The notes: generated from the sequence alone by a model not told the origin. Positions 18,429-27,242 are shown, counted from the stretch's first letter. The stretch: 64,000 bases of DNA from Phocaeicola salanitronis DSM 18170 (GCF_000190575.1 NC_015164.1:2356001-2420000), one strand, 5' to 3'. Program-made: numbers and translations.

Positions 18429-19001
18429 TCATTTGCAACTCTTATCCCAATAAATTTCATCGTGCTGTGTTAATTGATTTAATTTTCTGGATAGAATGAA
18501 CAAATAATCGGATAAACGGTTGACAAATTGCTTCACATTTTCATCTATTTCACATTCCGCACCTGCCTCTTCCAAAGCTAAAATACGCCGCTCGGCCCGC
18601 CGGCATACGGTGCGGCATACATGGCATACCGAAGCGGAAAGCGAGCCTCCGGGCAAGATAAACGCATGCAACTCAGGCAAAGAGGCATCCGCCTCATCAA
18701 TGGCTTGCTCCAAGCGTGCTACGTGCTCCGGCAAAATATGGCTTACGGCATGCAAATCCGTCTTCGAGGCATCAGTAGCCAGATAAGAGCCCAACGTGAA
18801 AAGCTTATGCTGTACGAACTTCAGCGTCTCCTTATGCTCTCCGTCTTCCATCAGGGAAATCAAGCACCCGATTTGCGCATTCAGTTCATCAACTGTCCCA
18901 TAGGCTTCCAGCCGGATGTGGGTTTTCGGCACACGGACCCCGCCTACGAGCGAAGTCGTTCCTTTGTCTCCCGTACGTGTATAAATCAAGCTTTTTTTCA
19001 T
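18429..19001 (-). CDS. Cob(I)yrinic acid a,c-diamide adenosyltransferase (PduO type)
   Basis: A 190-residue PduO-type ATP:cob(I)alamin adenosyltransferase, which makes adenosylcobalamin from reduced corrinoid and ATP. The N-terminal ATP-binding signature [15 protein letters not shown] and the conserved [15 protein letters not shown] with [15 protein letters not shown] are present. It serves B12-dependent enzymes such as methylmalonyl-CoA mutase. It lies 9 bases after the upstream methyltransferase gene on the same strand, suggesting co-transcription. No other cobalamin genes and no cobalamin riboswitch are visible nearby. Confidence 0.92.
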   Translation of the reverse strand: MKKSLIYTRTGDKGTTSLVGGVRVPKTHIRLEAYGTVDELNAQIGCLISLMEDGEHKETLKFVQHKLFTLGSYLATDASKTDLHAVSHILPEHVARLEQAIDEADASLPELHAFILPGGSLSASVCHVCRTVCRRAERRILALEEAGAECEIDENVKQFVNRLSDYLFILSRKLNQLTQHDEIYWDKSCK

Positions 19002-19010
19002 ACTCTTGCT

Positions 19011-19697
19011 TTAAAAGAAATTGACAATACGATGTTCCTTCACCCGTTTCTTATCGAAAAAGACCAGGCCAACGTCATACAAATCAAACGTGACTCCTGT
19101 ACGCGGATCTGCAATCACGCGCTTCCACCATTGCTTCTTTTCACGTGTGGCATAGGGCGAACCTATAATCATGCACGTACGTTCCGTCACCTGAGGAAGC
19201 AGACGCTCGAACGCCTCTTTATAATAAGGTGTATGTCCGATATGGACCAGTTCCGGGTACTCACGTCCAGCCAAAGCCTCATCCAGCAGGCGAAGGATGT
19301 TTCCGCCTTCATAAGCCACGTTTTTGCAACCCGAAAGAAACTTTGCCACCTCCGGCTTCGCCTGCCCGTCATCCAAGGTAAGCAAGGGTGCCCGCTTGGC
19401 TTCTGCCAGATAGCGGGCCTGCAAACCGCTTCCCGTCCCTATTTCCAGCATCGAAGCGGGCTGCCAATAATTGGCGAGCCGGAACAGAAATTTATCGGTT
19501 TTCTCCCGGTAATGCGGAAGGTATTCCAAGTCTTCCCGAAGATAATGCAAGGACAGAAAAGGATAATAAGGCATATCTTCGTACACGACAAACGTTATCA
19601 GGAAAAAGTCGGACGGCGAATGCACGCCATACCCCCGCCGGTGCCGGAAACGCATGCACCAGTTGGCTATCCGCAAGAACAGGTCTCTTCTTATCAT
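19011..19697 (-). CDS. Class I SAM-dependent methyltransferase of unknown target
   Basis: A 228-residue protein with one Rossmann methyltransferase core: motif I as MLEIGTGSGLQARYLAEA at about residues 85-102. Later motifs are degenerate (LVHIGHTPYYKEAFERLLP). The N terminus RFRHRRGYGVHSPSDFFLI and the VHSP motif recur in a conserved Bacteroidetes methyltransferase group resembling O-methyltransferases. The target is unknown. The adenosyltransferase gene follows after 9 bases. The overlapping plus-strand frames here lack motifs. Confidence 0.7.
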   Translation of the reverse strand: MIRRDLFLRIANWCMRFRHRRGYGVHSPSDFFLITFVVYEDMPYYPFLSLHYLREDLEYLPHYREKTDKFLFRLANYWQPASMLEIGTGSGLQARYLAEAKRAPLLTLDDGQAKPEVAKFLSGCKNVAYEGGNILRLLDEALAGREYPELVHIGHTPYYKEAFERLLPQVTERTCMIIGSPYATREKKQWWKRVIADPRTGVTFDLYDVGLVFFDKKRVKEHRIVNFF

Positions 19698-19798
19698 ACA
19701 AAACGCTTGTAAAAAGGCAAAGGCGCAAAGGCATGGAAACGTTCATCAATCCCTATGCCCTTGCGCCTCTATGTCCGCCAGTTTTCGTTCACACGGAC

Positions 19799-20284
19799 TT
19801 ATTCGCGTGCACCCAGTTTATCGTTCAAATACAAGATGCCGGCATAGTCACTGCATTTCTTCAGCTTGTCAACGATGCCTTGAGCCGTAGCTTCCTCTTC
19901 CACTTGTTCGCGGACATATCCCCACAAGAAATCTTGAGAAGCCTTGTCTTTCTCGCCCGAAGCGACATTTACCAGGTTGTCAATCAGTTCAGAGACATGG
20001 CATTCATGATTGTACACATGTTCGAACACTTCCAGTACGCTTCCCCAACCTTGCGGAACCACATCAATTTTGTCTACCTTTGCCGCACCGCCACGCTTTG
20101 CGATGTAGTCTGCCAGATCGTATGCGTGCTGCAATTCTTCCTGAGACTGTTTGCGCATCCAATGAGCGAAACCGTCGAACCCTTCTTTCTGCAAATAGAA
20201 AGACATTGAAAGATACAAGTTAGAAGACCACATCTCTGCCGTGATCTGCTCGTTCATCGCGTTTTGTAATTTTTCTGAAATCAT
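19799..20284 (-). CDS. ftnA: Ferritin
   Basis: A 161-residue non-haem ferritin of the bacterial FtnA type that oxidises Fe2+ at a di-iron centre and stores it as mineral in a 24-mer. MNEQITAEMWSSNLYLSM supplies the first ferroxidase Glu, and EELQHAYDLADYI the Glu/His pair, with further ligands in VREQVEEEATAQGIV. Bacteroides FtnA helps survive oxygen exposure. It is monocistronic. I saw no clear regulatory site beyond a 90-base leader. Confidence 0.95.
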   Translation of the reverse strand: MISEKLQNAMNEQITAEMWSSNLYLSMSFYLQKEGFDGFAHWMRKQSQEELQHAYDLADYIAKRGGAAKVDKIDVVPQGWGSVLEVFEHVYNHECHVSELIDNLVNVASGEKDKASQDFLWGYVREQVEEEATAQGIVDKLKKCSDYAGILYLNDKLGARE

Positions 20285-20373
20285 AGTCGTAATATTTTAA
20301 TGAGTTATATTTTAGATTCAAATCTGGTTATCTTCCTACAAAAGGAGTGCCACACGGCAACTATGCCAATTTG

Positions 20374-21333
20374 TCACGTCCGGAAAGGCTGAAGCATCCG
20401 TTCCTTTCCCCAGAAATAAGGAGAAAGATGCAAGCGGTCCAGACACCATGCCAATCCGAACGAGCCGCAAACCGTTATCCCCAACGCCACCATCAGGAAC
20501 ACCAGCCCCGAAGGGTCGAAAGCAAGGAGAGGGACCAGCGCTTTGGACAGCATGGTGAACACCGGAGAAAACACCAATAAGATTAAGGTGTGCGAGCCTA
20601 CATACGAGGCACCCCCCTTCACCTTTTGGGGCAAAGCCGGATAAACGCTCAGAAGCAGGCTGATTATCAGATAAACGATAGCCGCCCCTCCCAACGTAAA
20701 ACGGTCGAGATTAGCCGCATCGGCACTCAACCACACCAAAGGCACAATCGCCCAGAAAGAAGGACGGAAGAACGAAGTAAACTCCACGCCCCCACGCCGG
20801 ACGGCAACTCCCGCCAGGAAATAAAGCGCATTGGGCAACGACACCACCCGGAAACACTCAGCCAAAATGGCATAACATACGCCCAATACAATCAGACGGG
20901 ACACCACGCCCGGTTTGCCTCGCGGATGAAACACGCCATAATAGGCCACTCCGCAAAGCATGAAGGTATGCAGATACCAGTAAGGTCCCATCGGGTGCAG
21001 GCACAACTTATCCAAGAGCAGCCCGACGCTCAGCCCGTCCACCTTCTCGCGTACCGGCAGGACAGCCGACAGGACGACATACCCCGCCTCCATAATTAAA
21101 TAAGGTATCAGAACCCACACCATCATCCGCCCGAACTCGTCCGGACGCTTCTCGATGCGCATCAGATACCCCGAAAGAATCAGGAAAGCGGGCATGTGGA
21201 ACGTATAGACCCATTGCTTCACCCACGGATATTTATCGCTGAAGAAAACCAGATGAAACGCAATCATCAATAGGATGAACACGCACTTCAGGTAATCGAT
21301 TTCCGCGACCCGCTTGTTCATGGCTTTTTCCAT
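20374..21333 (-). CDS. Acyltransferase family 3 membrane protein
   Basis: A 319-residue multi-spanning membrane protein of the acyltransferase-3 (OafA/NodX-like) group, which O-acetylates cell-surface sugars or lipids. The signature N-terminal catalytic histidine segment is visible (RVAEIDYLKCVFILLMIAFH), then FHMPAFLILSGYLM, and roughly ten hydrophobic helices. The protein is short, with no periplasmic SGNH domain. A second in-frame ATG at 21321 is equally possible, though AAAGGA lies better placed for the first. Its substrate is unknown. Confidence 0.78.
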   Translation of the reverse strand: MEKAMNKRVAEIDYLKCVFILLMIAFHLVFFSDKYPWVKQWVYTFHMPAFLILSGYLMRIEKRPDEFGRMMVWVLIPYLIMEAGYVVLSAVLPVREKVDGLSVGLLLDKLCLHPMGPYWYLHTFMLCGVAYYGVFHPRGKPGVVSRLIVLGVCYAILAECFRVVSLPNALYFLAGVAVRRGGVEFTSFFRPSFWAIVPLVWLSADAANLDRFTLGGAAIVYLIISLLLSVYPALPQKVKGGASYVGSHTLILLVFSPVFTMLSKALVPLLAFDPSGLVFLMVALGITVCGSFGLAWCLDRLHLSPYFWGKERMLQPFRT

Positions 21334-21377
21334 TTAGTTGGAATCCTTTCCGCACTTATTTGCATCAGCTCCTGCAC

Positions 21378-21602
21378 CTACATGACTTGCACCAGCCGGA
21401 AATAGAAAGCGATGATACAAACCAAATCAATGACCAATGCCACCACCGACCACTTGATGAACAGTTTCTTCTTCGTCACCGCCCCATACACAATGCCGAT
21501 AACCGCCGATACCAATATCCCGGCGGCTATCCCCAGCAATCCCTGCACGGCAAGCCCGACAAGAATCAACAGAGCCATGGTTATCAGGATGTTATTTCTC
21601 AT
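21378..21602 (-). CDS. Small two-helix membrane protein
   Basis: A 74-residue hydrophobic protein. Two or three transmembrane segments (ILITMALLILVGLAVQGLLG, ILVSAVIGIVYGAV and WSVVALVIDLVCIIAFYF) surround a basic TKKKLFIKW turn. It lies between proC and the acyltransferase, all on the minus strand with short gaps (19 and 44 bases), so the three are probably co-transcribed. I do not recognise the family. Confidence 0.6.
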   Translation of the reverse strand: MRNNILITMALLILVGLAVQGLLGIAAGILVSAVIGIVYGAVTKKKLFIKWSVVALVIDLVCIIAFYFRLVQVM

Positions 21603-21621
21603 GTTTATTCAATGCCTAAAA

Positions 21622-22392
21622 TCACATACTTGCCTTAATCGCCTTTATCACCACCGAGGTAAACCCGTCGTGCTCCAACGAGTTGACACCTTTAATCGTA
21701 ATGCCGCCCGGTGTGGTGACCTTCTCAATCTCCAGCGCAGGATGCGTGTCTTCGTTGGCGAGCAACAGCCTTGCGGCTCCCTCAACGGTCTGAGCCACCA
21801 TCTTCATCGCGTCTTTCGGACGGATGCCCAGCTCTACCCCCGCCTGCATGGCGGCCTGCACATACTTCAGCACGTAAGCGATGCCGCACGAGGTGAGCGA
21901 GGTGGCAGCCGCGAACTGCTTTTCTTCTATCAGCATGGCAAGCCCCATCTCGTTGAACAGGTCCAGCATCGTCTGCACCTGATGGTCCGAAGCGTTCCGC
22001 GCGGCTATCAGCGTCATGCTTGCCCTCTCGGATATGGCGGTATTCGGGATTACCCGAAACATCGGCATCTCCGGCTCGACAAAGTGGGCAAGGTTCTCGA
22101 AAGTCAACCCGGCGGCAACCGAGACCAGTATCTGAGGCTGGCGCAAGCGCAAAGGCTTCAGCACCTCTTCTACTTTCCAGGGCTTTACCGCCACGATTAC
22201 CACATCGGCATCCGAGGCTTCGCGGTTGTTCGTGCTCACCCGGATGCCGGGAAAGTCCGCCTTCAGGCGCTCCAGCTTCGGTGTGCTGGGATTGGTCACA
22301 AGAATGTCTTGTTCCTGTACATAATGTCCTTGAGCCAATCCGCGGGCGATTGCTCCGCCCATATTGCCGGCTCCGATAATTGCTACTTTCAT
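21622..22392 (-). CDS. proC: Pyrroline-5-carboxylate reductase
   Basis: A 256-residue ProC, which reduces 1-pyrroline-5-carboxylate to proline with NAD(P)H, the last step of proline synthesis. The Rossmann start MKVAIIGAGNMGGAIARGL is followed by DADVVIVAVKPWKVEEVL, FRVIPNTA and the C-terminal signature TTPGGITIKGVNSLEHDGF. Length is normal. The gene leads a minus-strand run with the small membrane protein and the acyltransferase. Upstream is a 326-base gap filled by nested inverted repeats. Confidence 0.95.
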   Translation of the reverse strand: MKVAIIGAGNMGGAIARGLAQGHYVQEQDILVTNPSTPKLERLKADFPGIRVSTNNREASDADVVIVAVKPWKVEEVLKPLRLRQPQILVSVAAGLTFENLAHFVEPEMPMFRVIPNTAISERASMTLIAARNASDHQVQTMLDLFNEMGLAMLIEEKQFAAATSLTSCGIAYVLKYVQAAMQAGVELGIRPKDAMKMVAQTVEGAARLLLANEDTHPALEIEKVTTPGGITIKGVNSLEHDGFTSVVIKAIKASM

Positions 22393-22410
22393 GTCTGTTA
22401 TTCTTTTTAG

Positions 22411-22698
22411 AAACGCAGATTCACACAGATTTCCGCAGATATTTTTTATTCAATAGCTAGAAGCTGTTTTGAATTTATCGTGCGATGATTTGGGATGAGT
22501 TTTTGAGGCATTTTCGCTTGTGTGATGAGGAAGATAGCGGGCTATCTGACGAAGAACAGGAGCGAAAAGGACCAAAAAATCGCCCAAAGCACACACGAAA
22601 ACGGATACATCAAGCCAAAAAAACTTTTTGGAGAAATTCAAAACAGCTTCTAATGAAACCCAATTTCAATCCGTGTTAATCTGCGGAAATCTGCGTTT
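22411..22698. repeat. GCAGAT-type inverted repeat enclosing a MITE-like element
   Basis: The outer arms (22411-22440 and 22668-22698) are made of AAACGCAGAT / ATCTGCGTTT, with ACACAGATTTCCGCAGAT on the left and AATCTGCGGAAATCTGCG on the right. Inside sits the 193-bp element at 22459-22651. No gene is credible in this 326-base gap. Confidence 0.75.
22459..22651. mobile_element. MITE-like element with perfect 18-bp terminal inverted repeats
   Basis: The left end AGAAGCTGTTTTGAATTT (22459-22476) is the exact complement of the right end AAATTCAAAACAGCTTCT (22634-22651). The 193-bp interior carries open frames of about 64 codons on both strands, but these span the terminal repeats and have no domain. 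No target-site duplication is clear. Size, perfect ends and lack of a transposase suggest a non-autonomous element. Confidence 0.6.
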
Positions 22699-22718
22699 CC
22701 CCACATTATCAAATCTAT

Positions 22719-23165
22719 TTATAATGGTTTCGAAAGTTCCTCCAACGACTTTCCTTCATACTCGCAAATGGTCTGCTTGAACGAATCGGGCAGCTCTACC
22801 GGCTCTTTCGTTGCCATATCATAGCCTACCATCACCGTGCGGCACTGGCACTTCAATACCCCGCTTGCCTTGTTGACGGCACGTTGGAGCAGGGTAAAGC
22901 TCTTATGTCCCAAGTGAACCACCGTAGTCTCGATATACAACTCGTCCGAGAAAAACACCGGAGCCAGAAAATCTGCATTGATATTTGCCACCACAATGCC
23001 TACATCATTCCAGTTCTGGTCTCCAAACACCTCGCGCATGTACGAAGTCTTCGCCAAATCGTAAATGGAGAAATACGACGAATTGTTCATGTGACCATAC
23101 TGGTCGACATCACTAAAACGAATCTGCACCGGCATCACATGCCTGTATGTAAGTTCTGTTGCCAT
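22719..23165 (-). CDS. Acyl-CoA thioesterase, hotdog fold
   Basis: A 148-residue 4HBT/YbgC-like hotdog thioesterase that hydrolyses acyl-CoA or acyl-ACP thioesters. The active-site pattern RFSDVDQYGHMNNSSYFSI (Asp at the start of the DxxGHxNN helix) is clear, followed by the strand VVHLGHKSFTLLQRAVNK. Such proteins release fatty acids or act with acyl carrier protein; the physiological substrate cannot be read from sequence. Promoter: CAAATATA at 23188-23195, read as TATATTTG on the minus strand. Divergent from metY. Confidence 0.87.
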   Translation of the reverse strand: MATELTYRHVMPVQIRFSDVDQYGHMNNSSYFSIYDLAKTSYMREVFGDQNWNDVGIVVANINADFLAPVFFSDELYIETTVVHLGHKSFTLLQRAVNKASGVLKCQCRTVMVGYDMATKEPVELPDSFKQTICEYEGKSLEELSKPL

Positions 23166-23239
23166 ATCATTTAAACTTTGTTCACCTCAAATATATATCT
23201 TTTTTTCCGTAAAACGCAACAAGTGCAGCATTTATTTCT

Positions 23240-23247
23240 TATTTTTG
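23240..23247 (+). promoter_or_regulatory. Promoter -7 box for metY
   Basis: TATTTTTG, with the ATG 38 bases downstream. The short leader leaves no room for a SAM riboswitch. Confidence 0.6.
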
Positions 23248-23284
23248 CGCACAATGCAATGAAATCAACTAATAGACATAAATA

Positions 23285-24568
23285 ATGGAACAGAAATTAA
23301 GCAAAGAAACCCTCTGCGTACAGGCAGGGTGGACTCCCAAGAACGGAGAGCCGCGTGTAGTGCCCATCTATCAAAGCACTACCTTTAAATACGATGACAG
23401 CGACCAAATGGCACGCCTGTTCGACCTGAAAGATACCGGATATTTCTATACCCGTCTGCAGAATCCCACCAACGATGCTGTAGCCGCTAAGATTGCCGCA
23501 CTGGAAGGCGGTGTAGGCGCTATTCTTACTTCATCAGGACAGGCAGCTAATTTCTATGCCGTGTTCAACATCTGTGAGGCAGGCGACCATATCGTCTGCT
23601 CGTCCACCATTTATGGAGGCACATTCAACCTCTTCGGCGTTACCCTGAAGAAGCTGGGCATTGAATGTACCTTCATCGATGCCGATGCACCCGAAGAAGA
23701 AATCGACAAGGCTTTCCAGCCCAATACCAAATGTATGTTCGGTGAAACCATCTCAAATCCCAGCATCAATGTGCTCGATATCGAGAAGTTCGCACGCATT
23801 GCCCATAAGCACGGGGTACCTCTTATCGTAGACAATACCTTCGCTACTCCCATCAATTGCCGTCCCTTTGAATGGGGAGCCGACATCGTAACCCATTCTA
23901 CAACGAAATACATGGACGGTCATGCCACCAGCGTGGGCGGCGTAGTGGTAGATAGCGGCAACTTCGACTGGATGGCACACGCCGACAAATTTCCCGGCTT
24001 GACCACACCTGATGAATCATATCACGGGCTGACCTATGCCACAGCTTTCGGCAAAATGGCATACATCACCAAGATAACCGCCCAGCTCATGCGCGACTTA
24101 GGCTCAATCCCTTCGCCTATGAACGCTTTCCTGCTCAACTTAGGACTGGAAACCTTGCACTTGCGTGTACCCCGCCATTGCGCCAACGCCCAGAAGGTAG
24201 CCGAATGGTTGGAAGCCAACCCGAAGGTGAAATGGGTGCATTATTGCGGTTTGAAGAGTAACAAGTATTATGAGCTGGCACAGAAATACCTTCCCAACGG
24301 TTCGTGCGGCGTTATTGCTTTCGGTCTGAAAGGAACACGCGAGGATGCCGTGAAGTTCATGGACAGCCTGAAGCTGGCTTGCATCGTGACCCACGTAGCC
24401 GATGCCCGTACCTGCGTGCTCCATCCGGCAAGCCATACCCACCGCCAGCTGAGCGATGAGCAACTTATCGAAGCCGGCGTAGCTCCCGACCTGATCCGCC
24501 TTTCGGTAGGCATCGAGAACGTAGACGATATCATTGCCGACCTTGAACAGGCATTGCAAAGTATTTAA
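23285..24568 (+). CDS. metY: O-acetylhomoserine sulfhydrylase (homocysteine synthase)
   Basis: A 427-residue PLP enzyme of the Cys/Met gamma family. It condenses O-acetyl-homoserine with sulfide to give homocysteine (direct sulfhydrylation). The N-terminal TLCVQAGWTPKNGEPRVVPI and YQSTTF, the PLP-contact region SSGQAANFYAVFN, and the Schiff-base lysine in THSTTKYMDGHATSVGG are present, as is the C-terminal RLSVGIENVDDII. Length matches MetY rather than the shorter MetB/MetC. It stands alone with its own promoter and is followed by a large hairpin repeat. Confidence 0.93.
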   Translation: MEQKLSKETLCVQAGWTPKNGEPRVVPIYQSTTFKYDDSDQMARLFDLKDTGYFYTRLQNPTNDAVAAKIAALEGGVGAILTSSGQAANFYAVFNICEAGDHIVCSSTIYGGTFNLFGVTLKKLGIECTFIDADAPEEEIDKAFQPNTKCMFGETISNPSINVLDIEKFARIAHKHGVPLIVDNTFATPINCRPFEWGADIVTHSTTKYMDGHATSVGGVVVDSGNFDWMAHADKFPGLTTPDESYHGLTYATAFGKMAYITKITAQLMRDLGSIPSPMNAFLLNLGLETLHLRVPRHCANAQKVAEWLEANPKVKWVHYCGLKSNKYYELAQKYLPNGSCGVIAFGLKGTREDAVKFMDSLKLACIVTHVADARTCVLHPASHTHRQLSDEQLIEAGVAPDLIRLSVGIENVDDIIADLEQALQSI

Positions 24569-24583
24569 ATGAACTTTTATTTT

Positions 24584-24691
24584 GTCATCCTGAGCGTGAG
24601 CGAAGGATCTCGAAAACAGAAGCGGATGTACACGAGATCCTTCGCTTTGCTCAGGATGACATTACTTCTTATCACCGGATTTGCAATCCGG
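24584..24691. repeat. TCATCCTGAGCG hairpin plus a 17-bp dyad
   Basis: Left arm 24584-24612 and right arm 24633-24660 are near-complementary (GTCATCCTGAGCG... and ...GCTCAGGATGAC, with AAGGATCTCG/CGAGATCCTT inside). Just after is the dyad CCGGATTTGCAATCCGG (24675-24691) followed by CGTGACA; relatives lie at 28135-28183. The metY stop is only 15 bases upstream. Confidence 0.8.
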
Positions 24692-24760
24692 CGTGACAAA
24701 CAAAGCGAGAAAAGATTCTTCATTCTTAATTCTTCATTCAAAAAATTCTTCATTCACCCC

Positions 24761-26566
24761 ATGGCTCCGAACACTTGGTACACCCAACGCATAGACGAAA
24801 CTTCACGACAACTTTCCCAGACCAAAGCACAGATTAACCGCATCAGCCTGCTGCGTGTCCTGCTCTTTGTGGCAGGCTTTGCCGGACTGATTTTGTTCTA
24901 TCGCGCCGGCACGTGGGCGGTAGTGCTCACCGTGTGCTGCACGTTCCTGCCTTTCTTCATTCTGGTAAAAGTACACAACCGGCTTTATTTCCGCAAGGAA
25001 CAATTAGAAACCCAACTCAAGCTGAATCAAGATGAACTGAAAGGATTGGAAGGCGACTATTCGGCTTTCGATGAAGGACGGGAGTTCATCAACCCCGGAC
25101 ATCCCTACTCGTACGACCTCGACCTCTTCGGACGCAAATCGCTCTTCCAAGCCCTCGGACGTACCTGCACACATATCGGGAAACAAACCCTTGCCGCATG
25201 GATGCGGCATCACCTGACGGAGAAAGCCGCTATTGAAACCCGCCAGGAAAGCATCCGCGACATGAGCCGGCGGATGGAGTTCCGCGAAGCATTCCGTGTG
25301 ACCGGTTCCATCAACCGCAGTGCGGATTCCGATGAAGAAGAGATAAGCCGCTGGAGCCGGACTCCTTCTGTCCTGCAACACCTGTGGTGGGTAAAACTCT
25401 GCCTTTGGGCTGTACCCGGCATCAATATCCTGCTGCTTGCGCTCGGATTGCTGCATATCCTTTCGCTCAGCTGGTTCGGCATGATGTTTACCATCTTCGT
25501 CATCCTCAGCTTCGCGCTTATCCAGCGGGTAACCCTGATACAGGAAAGCTACGGAAAGAAGCTGAAAACCCTGAACCGTTATGCCAAACTGATAACCCTT
25601 GCCAAAGGGGAAACGTGGCAAGCCCCTGCCCTGCGTGAACTGACCGACAAGCTGGACATCGACGGACATTCTCCCGCCGAAGCCCTGACGCAACTCTCGA
25701 AGGAGCTCGACCGCCTCGACCTGCGCAACAATCAGCTCCTGTATGTCATCTTAGAGGGAAGCATGTTCTTCCAGCTCCGGCAAATCGTGCGCATCGAACG
25801 CTGGAAGGCACGCTATGGGAAATACCTCATGGGCTGGCTGGAAGCCGTAGGCGAACTGGACGCACTCTGCTCGCTCGGCACCTTTGCCTATAATCATCCG
25901 GCATACACCTATCCGACAATTACCAATCAGCCGTTCTGTTTCCTTGCCCGCAACATGGGACATCCGCTCATGCCCGAAGCCCAATGCGTGAAGAATGATG
26001 CCGCCATCCCCTCGCGCCCCTTCTTCCTCATCATCACCGGCGCCAATATGGCGGGAAAGAGCACCTACCTGCGCACCATAGGCGTCAACTACCTGCTGGC
26101 ATGCATGGGCTGCCCCGTGTGTTGCGAAAGCCTGACGCTTTATCCGGCGCAACTCATCACCAGCCTGCGCACCACCGACTCACTCTCAGACAACGAATCT
26201 TATTTCTTTGCCGAGCTGAAACGCCTGAAACGCATCATCGACTTGCTGAACGAAGGACAGGAACTCTTCATCATCCTCGACGAGATACTGAAAGGTACCA
26301 ACTCAGCCGACAAGCAGAAAGGCTCGCTCGACCTTATCCGCCAGTTCATGCGCCTGAATGCCGACGGCATCATCGCCACGCACGACCTGCTATTGGGCAC
26401 ACTTGCCGACCAGTTCCCCCAACACATCCGCAATTATTGCTTCGAAGCGGATATCAAGGACAACGAACTGATCTTCTCCTACCGCCTGCGTGAAGGAGTA
26501 GCACAGAACATGAACGCCTGCTTCCTGATGAAGAAGATGGGGATTACGATTGACGGGGGAGACTAA
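24761..26566 (+). CDS. Membrane-anchored MutS-family ATPase
   Basis: A 601-residue protein whose C-terminal third is a MutS-type ABC ATPase: Walker A TGANMAGKST at residues 426-435, then SLSDNESYFFAELKR (signature region), LFIILDEILKGTNS (Walker B) and IATHD (switch His). It lacks the MutS mismatch-recognition domain. Two hydrophobic pairs (about residues 26-65 and 210-255) predict membrane insertion. These short MutS-related proteins are common in Bacteroidetes and their role is unknown. I use the ATG at 24761; the frame is open from 24569, but that extension is only the hairpin repeat. Its 3' end overlaps a truncated convergent gene by 4 bases. Confidence 0.82.
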   Translation: MAPNTWYTQRIDETSRQLSQTKAQINRISLLRVLLFVAGFAGLILFYRAGTWAVVLTVCCTFLPFFILVKVHNRLYFRKEQLETQLKLNQDELKGLEGDYSAFDEGREFINPGHPYSYDLDLFGRKSLFQALGRTCTHIGKQTLAAWMRHHLTEKAAIETRQESIRDMSRRMEFREAFRVTGSINRSADSDEEEISRWSRTPSVLQHLWWVKLCLWAVPGINILLLALGLLHILSLSWFGMMFTIFVILSFALIQRVTLIQESYGKKLKTLNRYAKLITLAKGETWQAPALRELTDKLDIDGHSPAEALTQLSKELDRLDLRNNQLLYVILEGSMFFQLRQIVRIERWKARYGKYLMGWLEAVGELDALCSLGTFAYNHPAYTYPTITNQPFCFLARNMGHPLMPEAQCVKNDAAIPSRPFFLIITGANMAGKSTYLRTIGVNYLLACMGCPVCCESLTLYPAQLITSLRTTDSLSDNESYFFAELKRLKRIIDLLNEGQELFIILDEILKGTNSADKQKGSLDLIRQFMRLNADGIIATHDLLLGTLADQFPQHIRNYCFEADIKDNELIFSYRLREGVAQNMNACFLMKKMGITIDGGD

Positions 26567-27180
26567 TCCACTTTCATAATCGCGCTATTGATGTTCCGGT
26601 CCACATCGTTCTTATCCCGTGAGGTCTTACGACCGAAGTCGAAAGTATAAGCCACTTTCACGTATCCCGTTTGCTGATTGATGCGGCTGGTCTGCACTTG
26701 GTTGTACTTGTAAACGCCGTAATCGGCATGTTCCTTGTATCGGGCATGTTTCGTAAACGGGTTTTCCGTTCCGGCTTCCAAATACCAGCCTTTGTGGCTC
26801 CAGCTTACGGATACGCCGTAAGAAGCCGGCTTCTTAACCGTTACCAATGAATACATATCCAATCGCTTAGAAGCAGTACGCCCATAAAGATTAAATGCGA
26901 AATCCTTTAAGAAATAGTTTACATCTAAGACCCCAAGAAAACCGTTCTGGTTCATGGAAGGTTCCGTTACATGAACATTTAAATATTGCCCTGTAAATTT
27001 AGCACGCAGATGATCCGAAAACTTGTAGGAAAGTGCAAGCCTGCCTCCTAAATTATAAGCGTTCGAATTGGAAAGAAAGCTGGAAACAAGCTTATCCCCT
27101 TCTATATATAGTAAAACAAAATTGGTTTGCGAAAAATTATATTGAATACCGCAAACAGCCAATGTAGGGGCGTATCGCAT
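26563..27180 (-). pseudogene. Truncated outer-membrane beta-barrel (TonB-receptor-like) protein
   Basis: The last ~185 residues look like the end of an outer-membrane beta-barrel family protein (alternating strands such as GGRLALSYKFSDHLRAKFTGQ, YGVSVSWSHKGWYLEAGTEN, TGYVKVAYTFDFGRK), with an intact stop. Signal peptide, carboxypeptidase-like domain, plug and most of the barrel (several hundred residues in full relatives) are missing. Barrel similarity ends near 27110, where the repeat element at 27116-27242 begins; the apparent N terminus (MRYAPTLAVCGIQYN) is only repeat sequence. It is therefore a 5'-truncated remnant. It overlaps the mutS-like stop by 4 bases. Confidence 0.7.
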
Positions 27181-27242
27181 ACGCCCGGATGCACCAACTT
27201 ATCCACGTGAACGCTTTCGGGCGTATGCGATACGCCCCTACA
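27116..27242. repeat. Modular hairpin element: TTTGCGAAAAAT end plus GTAGGGGCG palindrome
   Basis: It begins ACAAAATTGGTTTGCGAAAA (27116) and contains an inverted pair of 25-bp arms at 27163-27187 (TGTAGGGGCGTATCGCATAC...) and 27218-27242. The same end module is found at 27708-27730 (inverted) and 30169-30191 joined to different palindromes. Confidence 0.75.

Noticed and set aside
22450..22679. Two overlapping ~64-codon frames in the MITE-like element
   Set aside because: They span the terminal inverted repeats and outer repeat arms and have no recognisable motif.
23248..23284. Possible SAM riboswitch before metY
   Set aside because: The leader from the promoter box to the ATG is under 40 bases, too short for any known SAM riboswitch.
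24569..24760. N-terminal extension of the MutS-like protein
   Set aside because: These 64 codons are the TCATCCTGAGCG hairpin and dyad repeat read as protein. Conserved sequence begins at 24761.
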